Assembly: GCF_027486195.1 (NCBI RefSeq)
Contig: NZ_JAIXPP010000030.1
Location: 1 to 64,000, forward strand
Length of the DNA stretch: 64,000 nt
Origin: Novosphingobium sp.
Lineage (GTDB): Bacteria; Pseudomonadota; Alphaproteobacteria; Sphingomonadales; Sphingomonadaceae
Reading direction: 5' to 3'
In this document: one piece after another, positions 56,732-63,869 of the stretch
Layout: each line of letters begins with the position of its first letter
How positions within the stretch are numbered: the stretch's first letter is position 1
Program-made: the position numbers and the translations under genes
The notes under the pieces: generated by a model
Told to the model about the DNA's origin: nothing
What the model saw: the letters and a program-made list of their open reading frames with translations, nothing else
Database searches by the model: none

Positions 56732-56931
56732 CGGTGGTCCCCTTCAAACAGCGCCGCAGCAAGCGGCGGGTTCGGCGGCGACCATACGCGACAATTCGCA
56801 GCCGCAAAAGCGGCTGAATGCCCCAATGGTCAGGGCCGTGCGCGTCAATCCAGCAACAATTTGCATTGACGGCGCTGCAATGCAGCATAGCTTGGCGCAA
56901 TACCGACGGTAGCAGGAGTGGGACCACGACC

Positions 56932-57375
56932 TTGCCGGGATATCGCCATACGTCTCTTCTTGCCGGCGCGCTTGCTCTGGCCGCCGCACTCGCGTTCGCC
57001 GATTCTGGCGCCGCGCAAGACCGTGGCGGCGCTTCCACGGTCGAGGTTTCGGACGAGGGCAGGGAGCTTTACGAGCAGATTTGCCAGTCCTGCCACATGG
57101 CCGATGCGAAGGGCGGCGGGGTCCCCGGCGCGATGTTCCCCGCGCTCGCCGGCAATCCGCGCCTTGCCGATCACGATTATGCCAGCATCGTCGTGCTCAA
57201 GGGGCGCGGCGGCATGCCGTGGTTTACGGATATTCTCACCCGCCCCCAGATTGCCGCGGTGATCAATTACGTGCGCGGTCACTTCAATGGCTATCCCGAT
57301 GCGGTGACGGTCGCCGATCTCGACCGCATCACCACCGCCAATCCGCCGGTGCCCGATTGCAATTGCGGCCACTGA
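56932..57375 (+). CDS. Exported monohaem cytochrome c of the amine-oxidase locus
   Basis: A 147-residue protein, probably starting at TTG 56932 (AGGAG lies 13 bases upstream); the longer frame from ATG 56818 has no coding look. The signal peptide is about 1-29 (AFADSGAAQ), with haem motif CQSCH (C51, C54, H55) and axial Met95 in GRGGMPWF. The closing PVPDCNCGH is Cys-rich but not a second haem site. It lies 37 bases before the flavin amine oxidase gene and is likely its electron acceptor, as shown for nicotine oxidoreductase NicA2 and its neighbour cytochrome in Pseudomonas. Confidence 0.85.
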   Translation: MPGYRHTSLLAGALALAAALAFADSGAAQDRGGASTVEVSDEGRELYEQICQSCHMADAKGGGVPGAMFPALAGNPRLADHDYASIVVLKGRGGMPWFTDILTRPQIAAVINYVRGHFNGYPDAVTVADLDRITTANPPVPDCNCGH

Positions 57376-57412
57376 TGTCCCGCCAGAGACTCACGCTTTC
57401 AAGGTGCCCTGC

Positions 57413-59002
57413 ATGACCGAACCGATCCTGCCGACAACCCGCCGCGATCTCCTCACCTTGATCGGCAAAGTCGGCGGCGGTGCAGCGCTCTATCAGGCGA
57501 TGACGGTGATGGGCCACGCGGCGGAATCACAGTTCACCGGCCCGCCGGGGCTATCCGGTGCGAAGCGCGGCGCTTCGGTCCTCGTGCTCGGCGCGGGGCT
57601 TGCCGGCATGCTGGCGGCCTATGAACTGACCAAGGCGGGCTACAAGGTCCAGATCCTCGAAACGCAAAACCGCGCGGGCGGCCGCAACATGACCCTGCGC
57701 GGCGGCGATGTGGTTACCGAACTCGGCTCGGTCCAGAAAGTCGGCTTCGCGCCCGGAAACTACATCAACCCCGGCCCCTGGCGCATCCCGCACCACCACC
57801 GGACCGTGCTGCACTATTGCAAGGAACTGGGCGTCCAGCTCGAACCCTATATCCAGAACAACACCAACGCCTTCGTCCACCGCAAAAGCGCTTTCGGCGG
57901 CAAGCCGCAGCGCTACCGCGATGTGGTGACCGACTGGAAGGGCCACGTCTCCGAACTGCTCGGCAAGGCGCTCCATGCAGGCGCGCTCGATCAGGCTGTC
58001 ACGGGCGAGGACAAGGCCAAGCTGCTCGAGGCGATGCGCAGCTGGGGCGTGCTCGACAAGAACATGGCCTATGTGAAAAGCGAGAAGCTGGGCGAGCAGC
58101 GCGGCTGGCAGCGCCCGCCGGGCGGCGGGGTAAACGGCGAGCCGATCCCCAATGATCCCTTCAGCCTCAGCGATACGCTCGACAGCAAGATCTGGGAAAC
58201 GCTTGGCTTCTTTGCCGAGCACGTGATGCAGCCCTCGATGTTCCAGCCCAAGGGCGGCATGGACCATATCGGCAAGGCGTTTCAGGCCCGCGTCGGCAAG
58301 CTGATCCGCTATGGCACCCGCGTGACGAAGATCGCGCAGGATGATCGCGGCGTCACCGCCTCGTGGACCGATGCCAAGACCGGCGCGACCGGCGAAACGC
58401 ATGCCGACTGGATGGTCTGCACGATCCCCGCCACCGTGCTCGGCCAGATCGATATTCAGGTCTCCGATGCCAAGAAGGCCGCAATCAAGGCGCTGCCCTA
58501 TGGCAATTCGGTCAAGATCGGGCTCGAAATGAACCGCCGCTTCTGGGAGACGGAGGACGCGATCTATGGCGGCAGCTCGTTCACCGATCAGGCCATCGGT
58601 CTCGTCAGCTATCCCAGCCACGGCGCCTTCAGCGATGGCCCTGCCGTGCTGCTCGGCGCCTATCCGTTCGGCGTCGGCGCCTATATCCTTGCGGGGATGA
58701 CACCGGAGAAGCGCATTCAGGCCGCGCTCGATCAAGGCGCAGTATTCCACCCCGCGCACTACAAGTCCGAATTCCGCAGCGGCGTTTCGCTCGCGTGGAG
58801 CCGCATGCCCTGGATTCTGGGCTGCTGCGCCACCTGGACCGAGGAAAGCCGCGCCGCGCATTACCAGAACCTTGTCTCGCTGGATGGCCGCATCGTCCTC
58901 GCGGGGGAGCATTGCTCCTACTACGGCTGCTGGCAGGAAGGCGCGCTGCTCTCCTCGCTCGATGCGATCACCCGCCTGCACCAGCGGGCATCGGCGGCCT
59001 AG
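57413..59002 (+). CDS. Tat-exported flavin monoamine oxidase/dehydrogenase
   Basis: A 529-residue flavoprotein with a twin-arginine leader (TTRRDLLTLIGKVGGG at residues 8-23), an FAD-binding VLVLGAGLAGMLAAYELTKA segment near residue 57, an ETQNRAGGRN ribose loop and a C-terminal GRIVLAGEHCSYYGCWQEGA FAD motif. The family covers amine, nicotine and L-amino-acid oxidases. The substrate is unknown. Position beside an exported cytochrome c and opposite an exported RidA suggests a periplasmic amine dehydrogenase whose imine product is then hydrolysed. Confidence 0.85.
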   Translation: MTEPILPTTRRDLLTLIGKVGGGAALYQAMTVMGHAAESQFTGPPGLSGAKRGASVLVLGAGLAGMLAAYELTKAGYKVQILETQNRAGGRNMTLRGGDVVTELGSVQKVGFAPGNYINPGPWRIPHHHRTVLHYCKELGVQLEPYIQNNTNAFVHRKSAFGGKPQRYRDVVTDWKGHVSELLGKALHAGALDQAVTGEDKAKLLEAMRSWGVLDKNMAYVKSEKLGEQRGWQRPPGGGVNGEPIPNDPFSLSDTLDSKIWETLGFFAEHVMQPSMFQPKGGMDHIGKAFQARVGKLIRYGTRVTKIAQDDRGVTASWTDAKTGATGETHADWMVCTIPATVLGQIDIQVSDAKKAAIKALPYGNSVKIGLEMNRRFWETEDAIYGGSSFTDQAIGLVSYPSHGAFSDGPAVLLGAYPFGVGAYILAGMTPEKRIQAALDQGAVFHPAHYKSEFRSGVSLAWSRMPWILGCCATWTEESRAAHYQNLVSLDGRIVLAGEHCSYYGCWQEGALLSSLDAITRLHQRASAA

Positions 59003-59067
59003 GGCTGAACGGGTCTGGACGGCGCGGCGCGGCTGAGGCATCGCGAGCGGCGGGAGAACAACCGCCA

Positions 59068-60069
59068 ATGACCATGCTGCCCTCCGTAATGCGCGTCCTC
59101 GAAGTGTCCGCGCTGGCCCCCGATCTCGCCGGCGTCGGCCTTGCCGAGCGGCCCGTGCCGCAGCCGGGGGCGGGGCAGGCGCTGGTCCGCATCGAAGCCG
59201 CCTCACTCGGCTTTCCCGATCTACTGATGACCGAGGGGCTCTATCAGGCCAAGCCTGCGCTGCCTTTCGTGCCCGGTATGGAAGCCGCTGGTGAAGTCGT
59301 CGCGGTGGGCGAGGGCAGCCGCTGGGCGGTGGGCGACAAGGTGATCGTCGCGACCTTGACGGGCGCCGTGGTGCAATACGGCGTCTTTGCCGATGCCGCG
59401 CTGCTGCCACTGCCCGCTGGCCTGTCCTATGCCGAAGGCGCATCGCTGCGCGCCGCTTATATCACCGCCTACACTGCCATCGCGCGCATCGGTCAGGCCC
59501 AGCCGGGCGAGGCTCTGGTGGTCCACGGCGCTGCGGGCGGGGTCGGGCTCGCCGCCGTCGACCTCGGCAAGGCGCTTGGCCTAACGGTTATCGCGGTCGC
59601 CTCCAGCGCGGAAAAGCGCGAGGCGATCCAGCGCCTCTATACGCCCGATCATGTGCTCGCCGGCCCCACCGGCCTGCGCGAGCAGATCCTTGAACTGACC
59701 GGCGGGCGCGGCGCAGATCTCGTCTACGATCCGGTTGGCGGCGATGTGTTCGATGAGGCCTGCCGCTACACCGCATTCGGCGGCCGCCTGCTCGTCGTGG
59801 GCTTTGCCGGCGGACGCATCGCCGAGGTGCGCACCAACATTCCGCTGATCAAGGGCTTCTCGGTCGTCGGCGTGCGTGCGGGCGAATATGGTCGCCGCTT
59901 TCCGTCGCGCGGCGCGGAAGACATGGCCGCGATCCTGGGGCTGGCAGGCGAGGGCCGCATCCGCCCGCATGTACATTCAGCCGTGCCGCTGGCCGATTGG
60001 CGCGAGGCCTACCTCGCCATGCGCGAACGCCGCGTGATCGGGCGCACGGTGATCCTGCCCAACGCTTAA
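59068..60069 (+). CDS. NADPH:quinone oxidoreductase (zinc-free MDR family)
   Basis: A 333-residue medium-chain dehydrogenase/reductase with FVPGMEAAGEVVAVGEGSRW, GASLRAAYITAYTAIARIGQ, a Rossmann VVHGAAGGVGLAAVDLGKAL segment and LVYDPVGGDVFDEACRYTAF. No structural zinc Cys cluster is present, which fits the quinone oxidoreductase branch. It starts 65 bases after the amine oxidase on the same strand and may be cotranscribed. Starts at ATG 59068, 59074 or 59089 are possible. Confidence 0.85.
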   Translation: MTMLPSVMRVLEVSALAPDLAGVGLAERPVPQPGAGQALVRIEAASLGFPDLLMTEGLYQAKPALPFVPGMEAAGEVVAVGEGSRWAVGDKVIVATLTGAVVQYGVFADAALLPLPAGLSYAEGASLRAAYITAYTAIARIGQAQPGEALVVHGAAGGVGLAAVDLGKALGLTVIAVASSAEKREAIQRLYTPDHVLAGPTGLREQILELTGGRGADLVYDPVGGDVFDEACRYTAFGGRLLVVGFAGGRIAEVRTNIPLIKGFSVVGVRAGEYGRRFPSRGAEDMAAILGLAGEGRIRPHVHSAVPLADWREAYLAMRERRVIGRTVILPNA

Positions 60070-60082
60070 ACTCTCCCCACCT

Positions 60083-60163
60083 CGTCATTCCCGCGGAGGC
60101 GGGAAACCAGATAGGCTGGCGCGGCGTTTGCGGCTCTGGGTTCCCGCCTGCGCGGGAATGACG
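60083..60163. repeat. Intergenic inverted repeat (CGTCATTCCCGC type)
   Basis: Arms 60083-60105 and 60141-60163 match at 22 of 23 positions, reading CGTCATTCCCGCGGAGGCGG and its complement. They flank a 35-base spacer. This sequence type is a very common dispersed repeat of alphaproteobacterial genomes. It lies just after the quinone oxidoreductase stop and could end that transcript. Confidence 0.8.
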
Positions 60164-60226
60164 AAGTCTGGAGGGAGGAGCCAGATGAATGTAGCAGGCG
60201 GCCCGCACACTCTCTCGGAACCAGAC

Positions 60227-60259
60227 CAAAAAAAGGGGCCACCCGTTGCCAGGTGGCCC
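60227..60259 (-). terminator. Intrinsic terminator (minus strand)
   Basis: Read on the minus strand: GGGCCACC (60259-60252), loop TGGCAACG, then GGTGGCCC (60243-60236), followed by C and a run of seven or more T residues (60234-60227). A textbook rho-independent terminator, with no recognised protein gene upstream on this strand, which is the main reason to suspect a small RNA. Confidence 0.85.
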
Positions 60260-60350
60260 TTGAAAGTTTGGGAGAGGATGCCTGAAAGGCGTGTTCTTAG
60301 TGCGCCCCACCCCGAGTCTTCGCAAGTGCGAAACGCGGGGTAGCAGTTGC
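60227..60350 (-). ncRNA. Candidate small RNA with three hairpins
   Basis: On the minus strand, reading from about 60350 to 60227, there is a first hairpin (ACCCCG 60341-60336 with CGGGGT 60314-60309, inner TTCGC/GCGAA). A small GCC-TTTCA-GGC hairpin follows, then an unpaired C-rich stretch ATCCTCTCCCAAACTTTCAA near 60280-60261 and an intrinsic terminator. The CCTCTCCC run is complementary to Shine-Dalgarno sequences, as in several alphaproteobacterial regulatory RNAs. No frame of useful length crosses it. A clear promoter was not found; the 5' end is uncertain. Confidence 0.55.
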
Positions 60351-60581
60351 AATAATTGCAATTCAGGCACGGAAAAGTGCCGTTTCAAGCGATTTCAGAG
60401 GGGGAATTTTGCATTATTATCAATTGCTGCATTCGTATGCAGTGATCGTTCACAGGGTTTAGTGCATCCATCCTGTCCTTTGGTGCAGGTTTTGCGTCCG
60501 TTGCGGTTGTAACCACCTCGTAGGCCCGAATTCATGCTTCCCCACCTCTCGACAGGCTCACATTGCACCGACTCGTGAAGT

Positions 60582-60596
60582 GTTATAGGGTATAAC
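60582..60596. promoter_or_regulatory. Operator-like palindrome before the hydratase-lyase gene
   Basis: GTTATA (60582-60587) and TATAAC (60591-60596) flank GGG, giving a 15-base palindrome 48-62 bases upstream of the start at 60644. The AT-rich arms could overlap a -10 element, with TTGCAC at 60563-60568 as a poor -35. Hydroxycinnamate genes are commonly controlled by MarR-type repressors binding such palindromes. No such regulator gene is in the window. Confidence 0.5.
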
Positions 60597-60643
60597 CCAC
60601 AAGCCCATATTCACTTGACCTGCTACACTCGAGAGGACCCGCC

Positions 60644-61510
60644 GTGACCGACCAGACCCCGATTGCCCCCAAGCCGGACCGCGCCGAGGAAGACACCGTT
60701 GCCTTCTGCGTCGACGATGGCATCGCATGGGTGGCCTTCAATCGGCCGGAGAAGCGCAATTGCATGAGCCCGAAGCTCAACCGCCGCATGAAGGCGGTGC
60801 TGGAAGAACTCGAATTCCGCGACGACGTGCGCGTGCTCGTGCTCACCGGCGAAGGCGAGGCATGGACTGCCGGCATGGACCTCAAGGAATACTTCCGCGA
60901 GACCGAGGCGCTCGGCCTCGGCGCGATCCGCAAGTCGCAGCGCGAAAGCTACGGCTGGTTCGAACGGCTGCGCTGGTATGAGAAGCCAACGATCGCGATG
61001 ATCAACGGCTGGTGCTTCGGTGGCGGCTATGGCCCGCTGTTTGGCTGCGACATCGCGATTGCCAGCGAAGACGCGCAGTTCGGCCTGTCTGAAATCAACT
61101 GGGGCATCCTCCCCGGCGGCGGCGCATCCAAGGTCGCGCAGGAACTCATGCCCTTCCGCAAGGCCATGTACCACGCGATGATGGGCGAAAACCTCACCGG
61201 CAAGCAGGCCGAGGAACAGGGGCTCGTCACCGAGGCCGTTCCGGCTGAAAAGCTGCGCGAACGCGTGCTCGAGATCGCCAACGTGCTGAAAAAGAAGGAC
61301 AGCCACGCCCTGCGCGCGACCAAGTGGACGATGCGCCGCATGGTCGACATGACCTACGACAACGGCCTCGAATACCAGATCCGCGCGCAGGAAGCCCTCC
61401 ACAGCTTCGGCGGCGCCGCCGCGCGCAAGGAAGCCACCCGCCAGTTCCTCGACGAGAAGAGCTTCAAGCCGGGGCTGGAAACTTTCGACGTGACCAAGGT
61501 GAAGGGCTGA
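60644..61510 (+). CDS. ech: p-Hydroxycinnamoyl-CoA hydratase-lyase
   Basis: A 288-residue crotonase-family protein starting at GTG 60644 (ribosome site GAGAGGA). The hydroxycinnamoyl-CoA hydratase-lyase signature is complete: GEAWTAGMDLKEYFRET (CoA oxyanion loop and Tyr), GWCFGGGYGPLFGCDIAIAS and the catalytic pair Glu150/Trp153 in GLSEINWGILPGG. It converts feruloyl- or p-coumaroyl-CoA to vanillin or 4-hydroxybenzaldehyde plus acetyl-CoA. No CoA ligase or aldehyde dehydrogenase lies beside it, so the rest of the pathway is elsewhere. Confidence 0.92.
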   Translation: MTDQTPIAPKPDRAEEDTVAFCVDDGIAWVAFNRPEKRNCMSPKLNRRMKAVLEELEFRDDVRVLVLTGEGEAWTAGMDLKEYFRETEALGLGAIRKSQRESYGWFERLRWYEKPTIAMINGWCFGGGYGPLFGCDIAIASEDAQFGLSEINWGILPGGGASKVAQELMPFRKAMYHAMMGENLTGKQAEEQGLVTEAVPAEKLRERVLEIANVLKKKDSHALRATKWTMRRMVDMTYDNGLEYQIRAQEALHSFGGAAARKEATRQFLDEKSFKPGLETFDVTKVKG

Positions 61511-61557
61511 GTGCAGGGGCGGTATAGCCCGCCCCAAACTACCGAACCGAACCAAAC

Positions 61558-61676
61558 CCCAAACCTCGTCCCAAACCTCGTCCCAAACCTCGTCATTGCG
61601 AGGAGCGAAGCGACGAAGCAATCCAGAGCGGTTTTGCATTGACGCTCTGGATTGCTTCGCTGCGCTCGCAATGACG
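61558..61676. repeat. Tandem 12-mers joined to a long inverted repeat
   Basis: Three copies of CCCAAACCTCGT (61558-61593) run into a long palindrome whose arms are 61591-61624 or so and 61643-61676, containing CGTCATTGCGAGGAGCGAAG and its imperfect complement. The palindrome type is a frequent dispersed repeat in sphingomonads. It lies between the hydratase-lyase and M20 genes. Confidence 0.75.
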
Positions 61677-61798
61677 AAGGTCTGGGAGTAGCGCGCGCCG
61701 TTGCACTCCCCGCTCAGACCGCGCCAAGCTCAAGAAAACATCTTGCGCACGCATCCATACCCCGCCAGCAAGGCTCCGCATCAGGAGCCTGCCACCCC

Positions 61799-63202
61799 AT
61801 GACCAAGTTTCGTTTCCATCTCGCTTCCATCCTCGCGCTCGCCCCGCTGCCTGTGCTGGCCGCCGCGCCTGCCGGCTATCCCGCTGCCGAAGCGCAAGTG
61901 CTCGATCTGGCAACGAAATCCATCGCCATCCGCTCGGTGCGCGGGGAGAACAACCGCACGATCGACGTTGCCAATCTCTACAAGCAGGCGCTGATTGCGG
62001 GCGGCTGGGCAGCGACGGATATCGAGATCACGCCGGTGGACGATACCGCCTACATCATCGCCACCTGGCAGGGCAGCGATCCCAAGTTGAAGCCGCTGGT
62101 TATCTCTGGCCACATGGACGTGGTCGAGGCCAAGCCTGCGGACTGGCAGCGCGATCCCTTCACCCCGGTGGTCGAAGATGGCGTGCTCTATGGCCGCGGC
62201 GCGACCGACATGAAGTTCAACGGCGCCGTCGCGCTGTCCTCGCTGATCGAACTGCGCCGCTCCGGCTTCAAGCCGCGCCGCAGCATCGTCATCGAATTTT
62301 CGGGTGACGAGGAAACGGTGATGAAGACCACCGGCCTGCTCTCCGAAAAGCTCAAGAACGCCGAACTGGTGATCAATGCCGATGCCGGCGGCGGCAAGCT
62401 GGATGAGGAGACCGGCAAGCCGATCTACTGGTCGTGGGACGGCGCGGAGAAGACTTACGGCGATTTCAAGCTCGAAGTCACCAACCCGGGTGGCCACAGC
62501 TCAGCCCCGCGCCCGGAAAACGCCATCGTTCAGCTCGCGCAGGCGCTGGTCAAGGTGGGGGCCTACAAGTTCCCCGCCGAACAGAACGCCTTGACCAAAG
62601 GCTATTTCGCGCAGGCCGCCGCGTTCGAACCCGATCCGAAGATCGCCGCCGCAATGCGCGCCTTTGCCGCGAACATCGCCGACGAGAACGCTATCGCCGT
62701 GCTGCGCGCCAATCCGGCCACGGTCGGCAAGGTCGGCACCACTTGCGTGCCCACCATGGCCGATGCCGGCCACGCGCTCAACGCGCTGCCGCAGCGTGCG
62801 GCGGCCTTCATCAACTGCCGCATCTTCCCCGGCCACACCCTCGTCGAGATCCAGAACGAGCTCGCGCGCGTGATCGCCATGCCCGAAGTGAAGATCATCG
62901 ACGTGACCGAAGGCTCGTTCGAAACCGATGCTTCGCCCATGCGCGCGGATTTTGTCACCGCTTCGACCAAGGCGATCCGCAAGGCCTGGGGCAAGGACAT
63001 CGCCGTGGTCCCTTCGCAAAGCTCCGGTGCGAGCGACAGCATGTATTTCCGCCGGCTGGGCATTCCCGCTTATGGTGCCAGCCCGCTGTTCACCAAGGAC
63101 AGCGAGGAATTCTCCCACGGCCTCAACGAACGCGTGCGGCTGGAAAACATCCGCCCCGGCGTGACTTACTACCTGAGCCTGCTCACCGATCTGGCGAAAT
63201 AA
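61799..63202 (+). CDS. Secreted M20/M25/M40 family metallo-hydrolase
   Basis: A 467-residue protein from ATG 61799, with a signal peptide (MTKFRFHLASILALAPLPVL, cleaved near AAAP) and a zinc peptidase core: VISGHMDVVEAKPADWQRDP (His ligand and catalytic Asp), LYGRGATDMKFNGAVALSSL (bridging Asp), EFSGDEETVMKTTG (general-base Glu) and a C-terminal metal His in EEFSHGLNERVRLENI. It should cleave small peptides or N-acyl amino acids in the periplasm. Its 3' end overlaps the TetR gene by 20 bases, tail to tail. Confidence 0.9.
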   Translation: MTKFRFHLASILALAPLPVLAAAPAGYPAAEAQVLDLATKSIAIRSVRGENNRTIDVANLYKQALIAGGWAATDIEITPVDDTAYIIATWQGSDPKLKPLVISGHMDVVEAKPADWQRDPFTPVVEDGVLYGRGATDMKFNGAVALSSLIELRRSGFKPRRSIVIEFSGDEETVMKTTGLLSEKLKNAELVINADAGGGKLDEETGKPIYWSWDGAEKTYGDFKLEVTNPGGHSSAPRPENAIVQLAQALVKVGAYKFPAEQNALTKGYFAQAAAFEPDPKIAAAMRAFAANIADENAIAVLRANPATVGKVGTTCVPTMADAGHALNALPQRAAAFINCRIFPGHTLVEIQNELARVIAMPEVKIIDVTEGSFETDASPMRADFVTASTKAIRKAWGKDIAVVPSQSSGASDSMYFRRLGIPAYGASPLFTKDSEEFSHGLNERVRLENIRPGVTYYLSLLTDLAK

Positions 63203-63800
63203 GGGTATCGAGGAAGCGGCGCGCAATATCGCCCGCTTCCTCGGCGCTGAAGCAGCCGGGCGAAAGGCACAGCTCCAGCCACAGCCCGTCGAGCAGCGCG
63301 CTCACCGCAATGGCCGCGCGCCGCCGCTCGGTTGCAGGCACGCCGCAAGCGCCGAGCAGCGCCTCCAGCCGCGCGCGCGATCCGGCATATTGCTCGTCGT
63401 GCTGCGCGGCGATGGCGGGCCGCGCGGTGACGAGGCTCCAGAACGCGATCCAGGTGGCCAGCAGCTGCGGATCGGCAATTGCCGGTGCGAAAGTCGTCGT
63501 CACGAACGCATCGAGCCGCGCGCGCGGATCGGGCCCTGCCGCCTCCACCGCATGGTCCAGCGTCTCGCCCACAGCCCCTTCGACATGGGCGTAAGTCGCC
63601 GCAACAAGCGCTTCGATTCCTGAAAAATAATGGCTGACCAGGCCGGGCGAAACGCCCGCTTCCACCGCGATCGCGCGCACGCTCACCCCGGCTGCGCCGC
63701 CGCGCGCCATCACCCGCGCGCAGGCCTCGATCAGCGCGAGCCGCCGCGCGTCGGGGCGGGTCCGGCGGAAGGCGGGCTGATGCGGGGAGGGCGCTTTCAT
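63183..63800 (-). CDS. TetR-family (BetI-like) transcriptional regulator
   Basis: A 205-residue protein from ATG 63800 with helix-turn-helix GAAGVSVRAIAVEAGVSPGL then VSHYFSGIEALVAATYAHV. The C-terminal part (LLATWIAFWSLVTARPAIAA, LLDGLWLELCLSPGCFSAEE) matches the BetI-type ligand domain. It is divergent from a Rieske oxygenase gene, with a 22-bp palindrome between their starts, so it probably represses that gene and itself. BetI regulators often respond to choline or related quaternary ammonium compounds; here the ligand is inferred only. Confidence 0.88.
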   Translation of the reverse strand: MKAPSPHQPAFRRTRPDARRLALIEACARVMARGGAAGVSVRAIAVEAGVSPGLVSHYFSGIEALVAATYAHVEGAVGETLDHAVEAAGPDPRARLDAFVTTTFAPAIADPQLLATWIAFWSLVTARPAIAAQHDEQYAGSRARLEALLGACGVPATERRRAAIAVSALLDGLWLELCLSPGCFSAEEAGDIARRFLDTLISPDR

Positions 63801-63817
63801 CTTGCGTATCCTAATCG

Positions 63818-63839
63818 TTGTTGTACGATCGTCCAACAA
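63818..63839. promoter_or_regulatory. TetR operator candidate
   Basis: A 22-base palindrome with halves TTGTTGTACGA and TCGTCCAACAA, complementary at 10 of 11 positions. It lies 17 bases from the TetR start and 30 bases from the oxygenase start, a typical place for an operator that blocks both promoters. Confidence 0.65.
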
Positions 63840-63869
63840 GCATTTTATTGACCCCCTTGGAGATTCGGT

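Noticed and set aside
56818..56931. Longer N-terminus for the cytochrome c from ATG 56818
   Set aside because: The added 38 residues do not resemble a signal peptide; the hydrophobic leader begins after TTG 56932.
61558..61593. Short direct repeats as a possible CRISPR array
   Set aside because: Units are 12 bases, directly adjacent with no spacers, and there are no cas genes.
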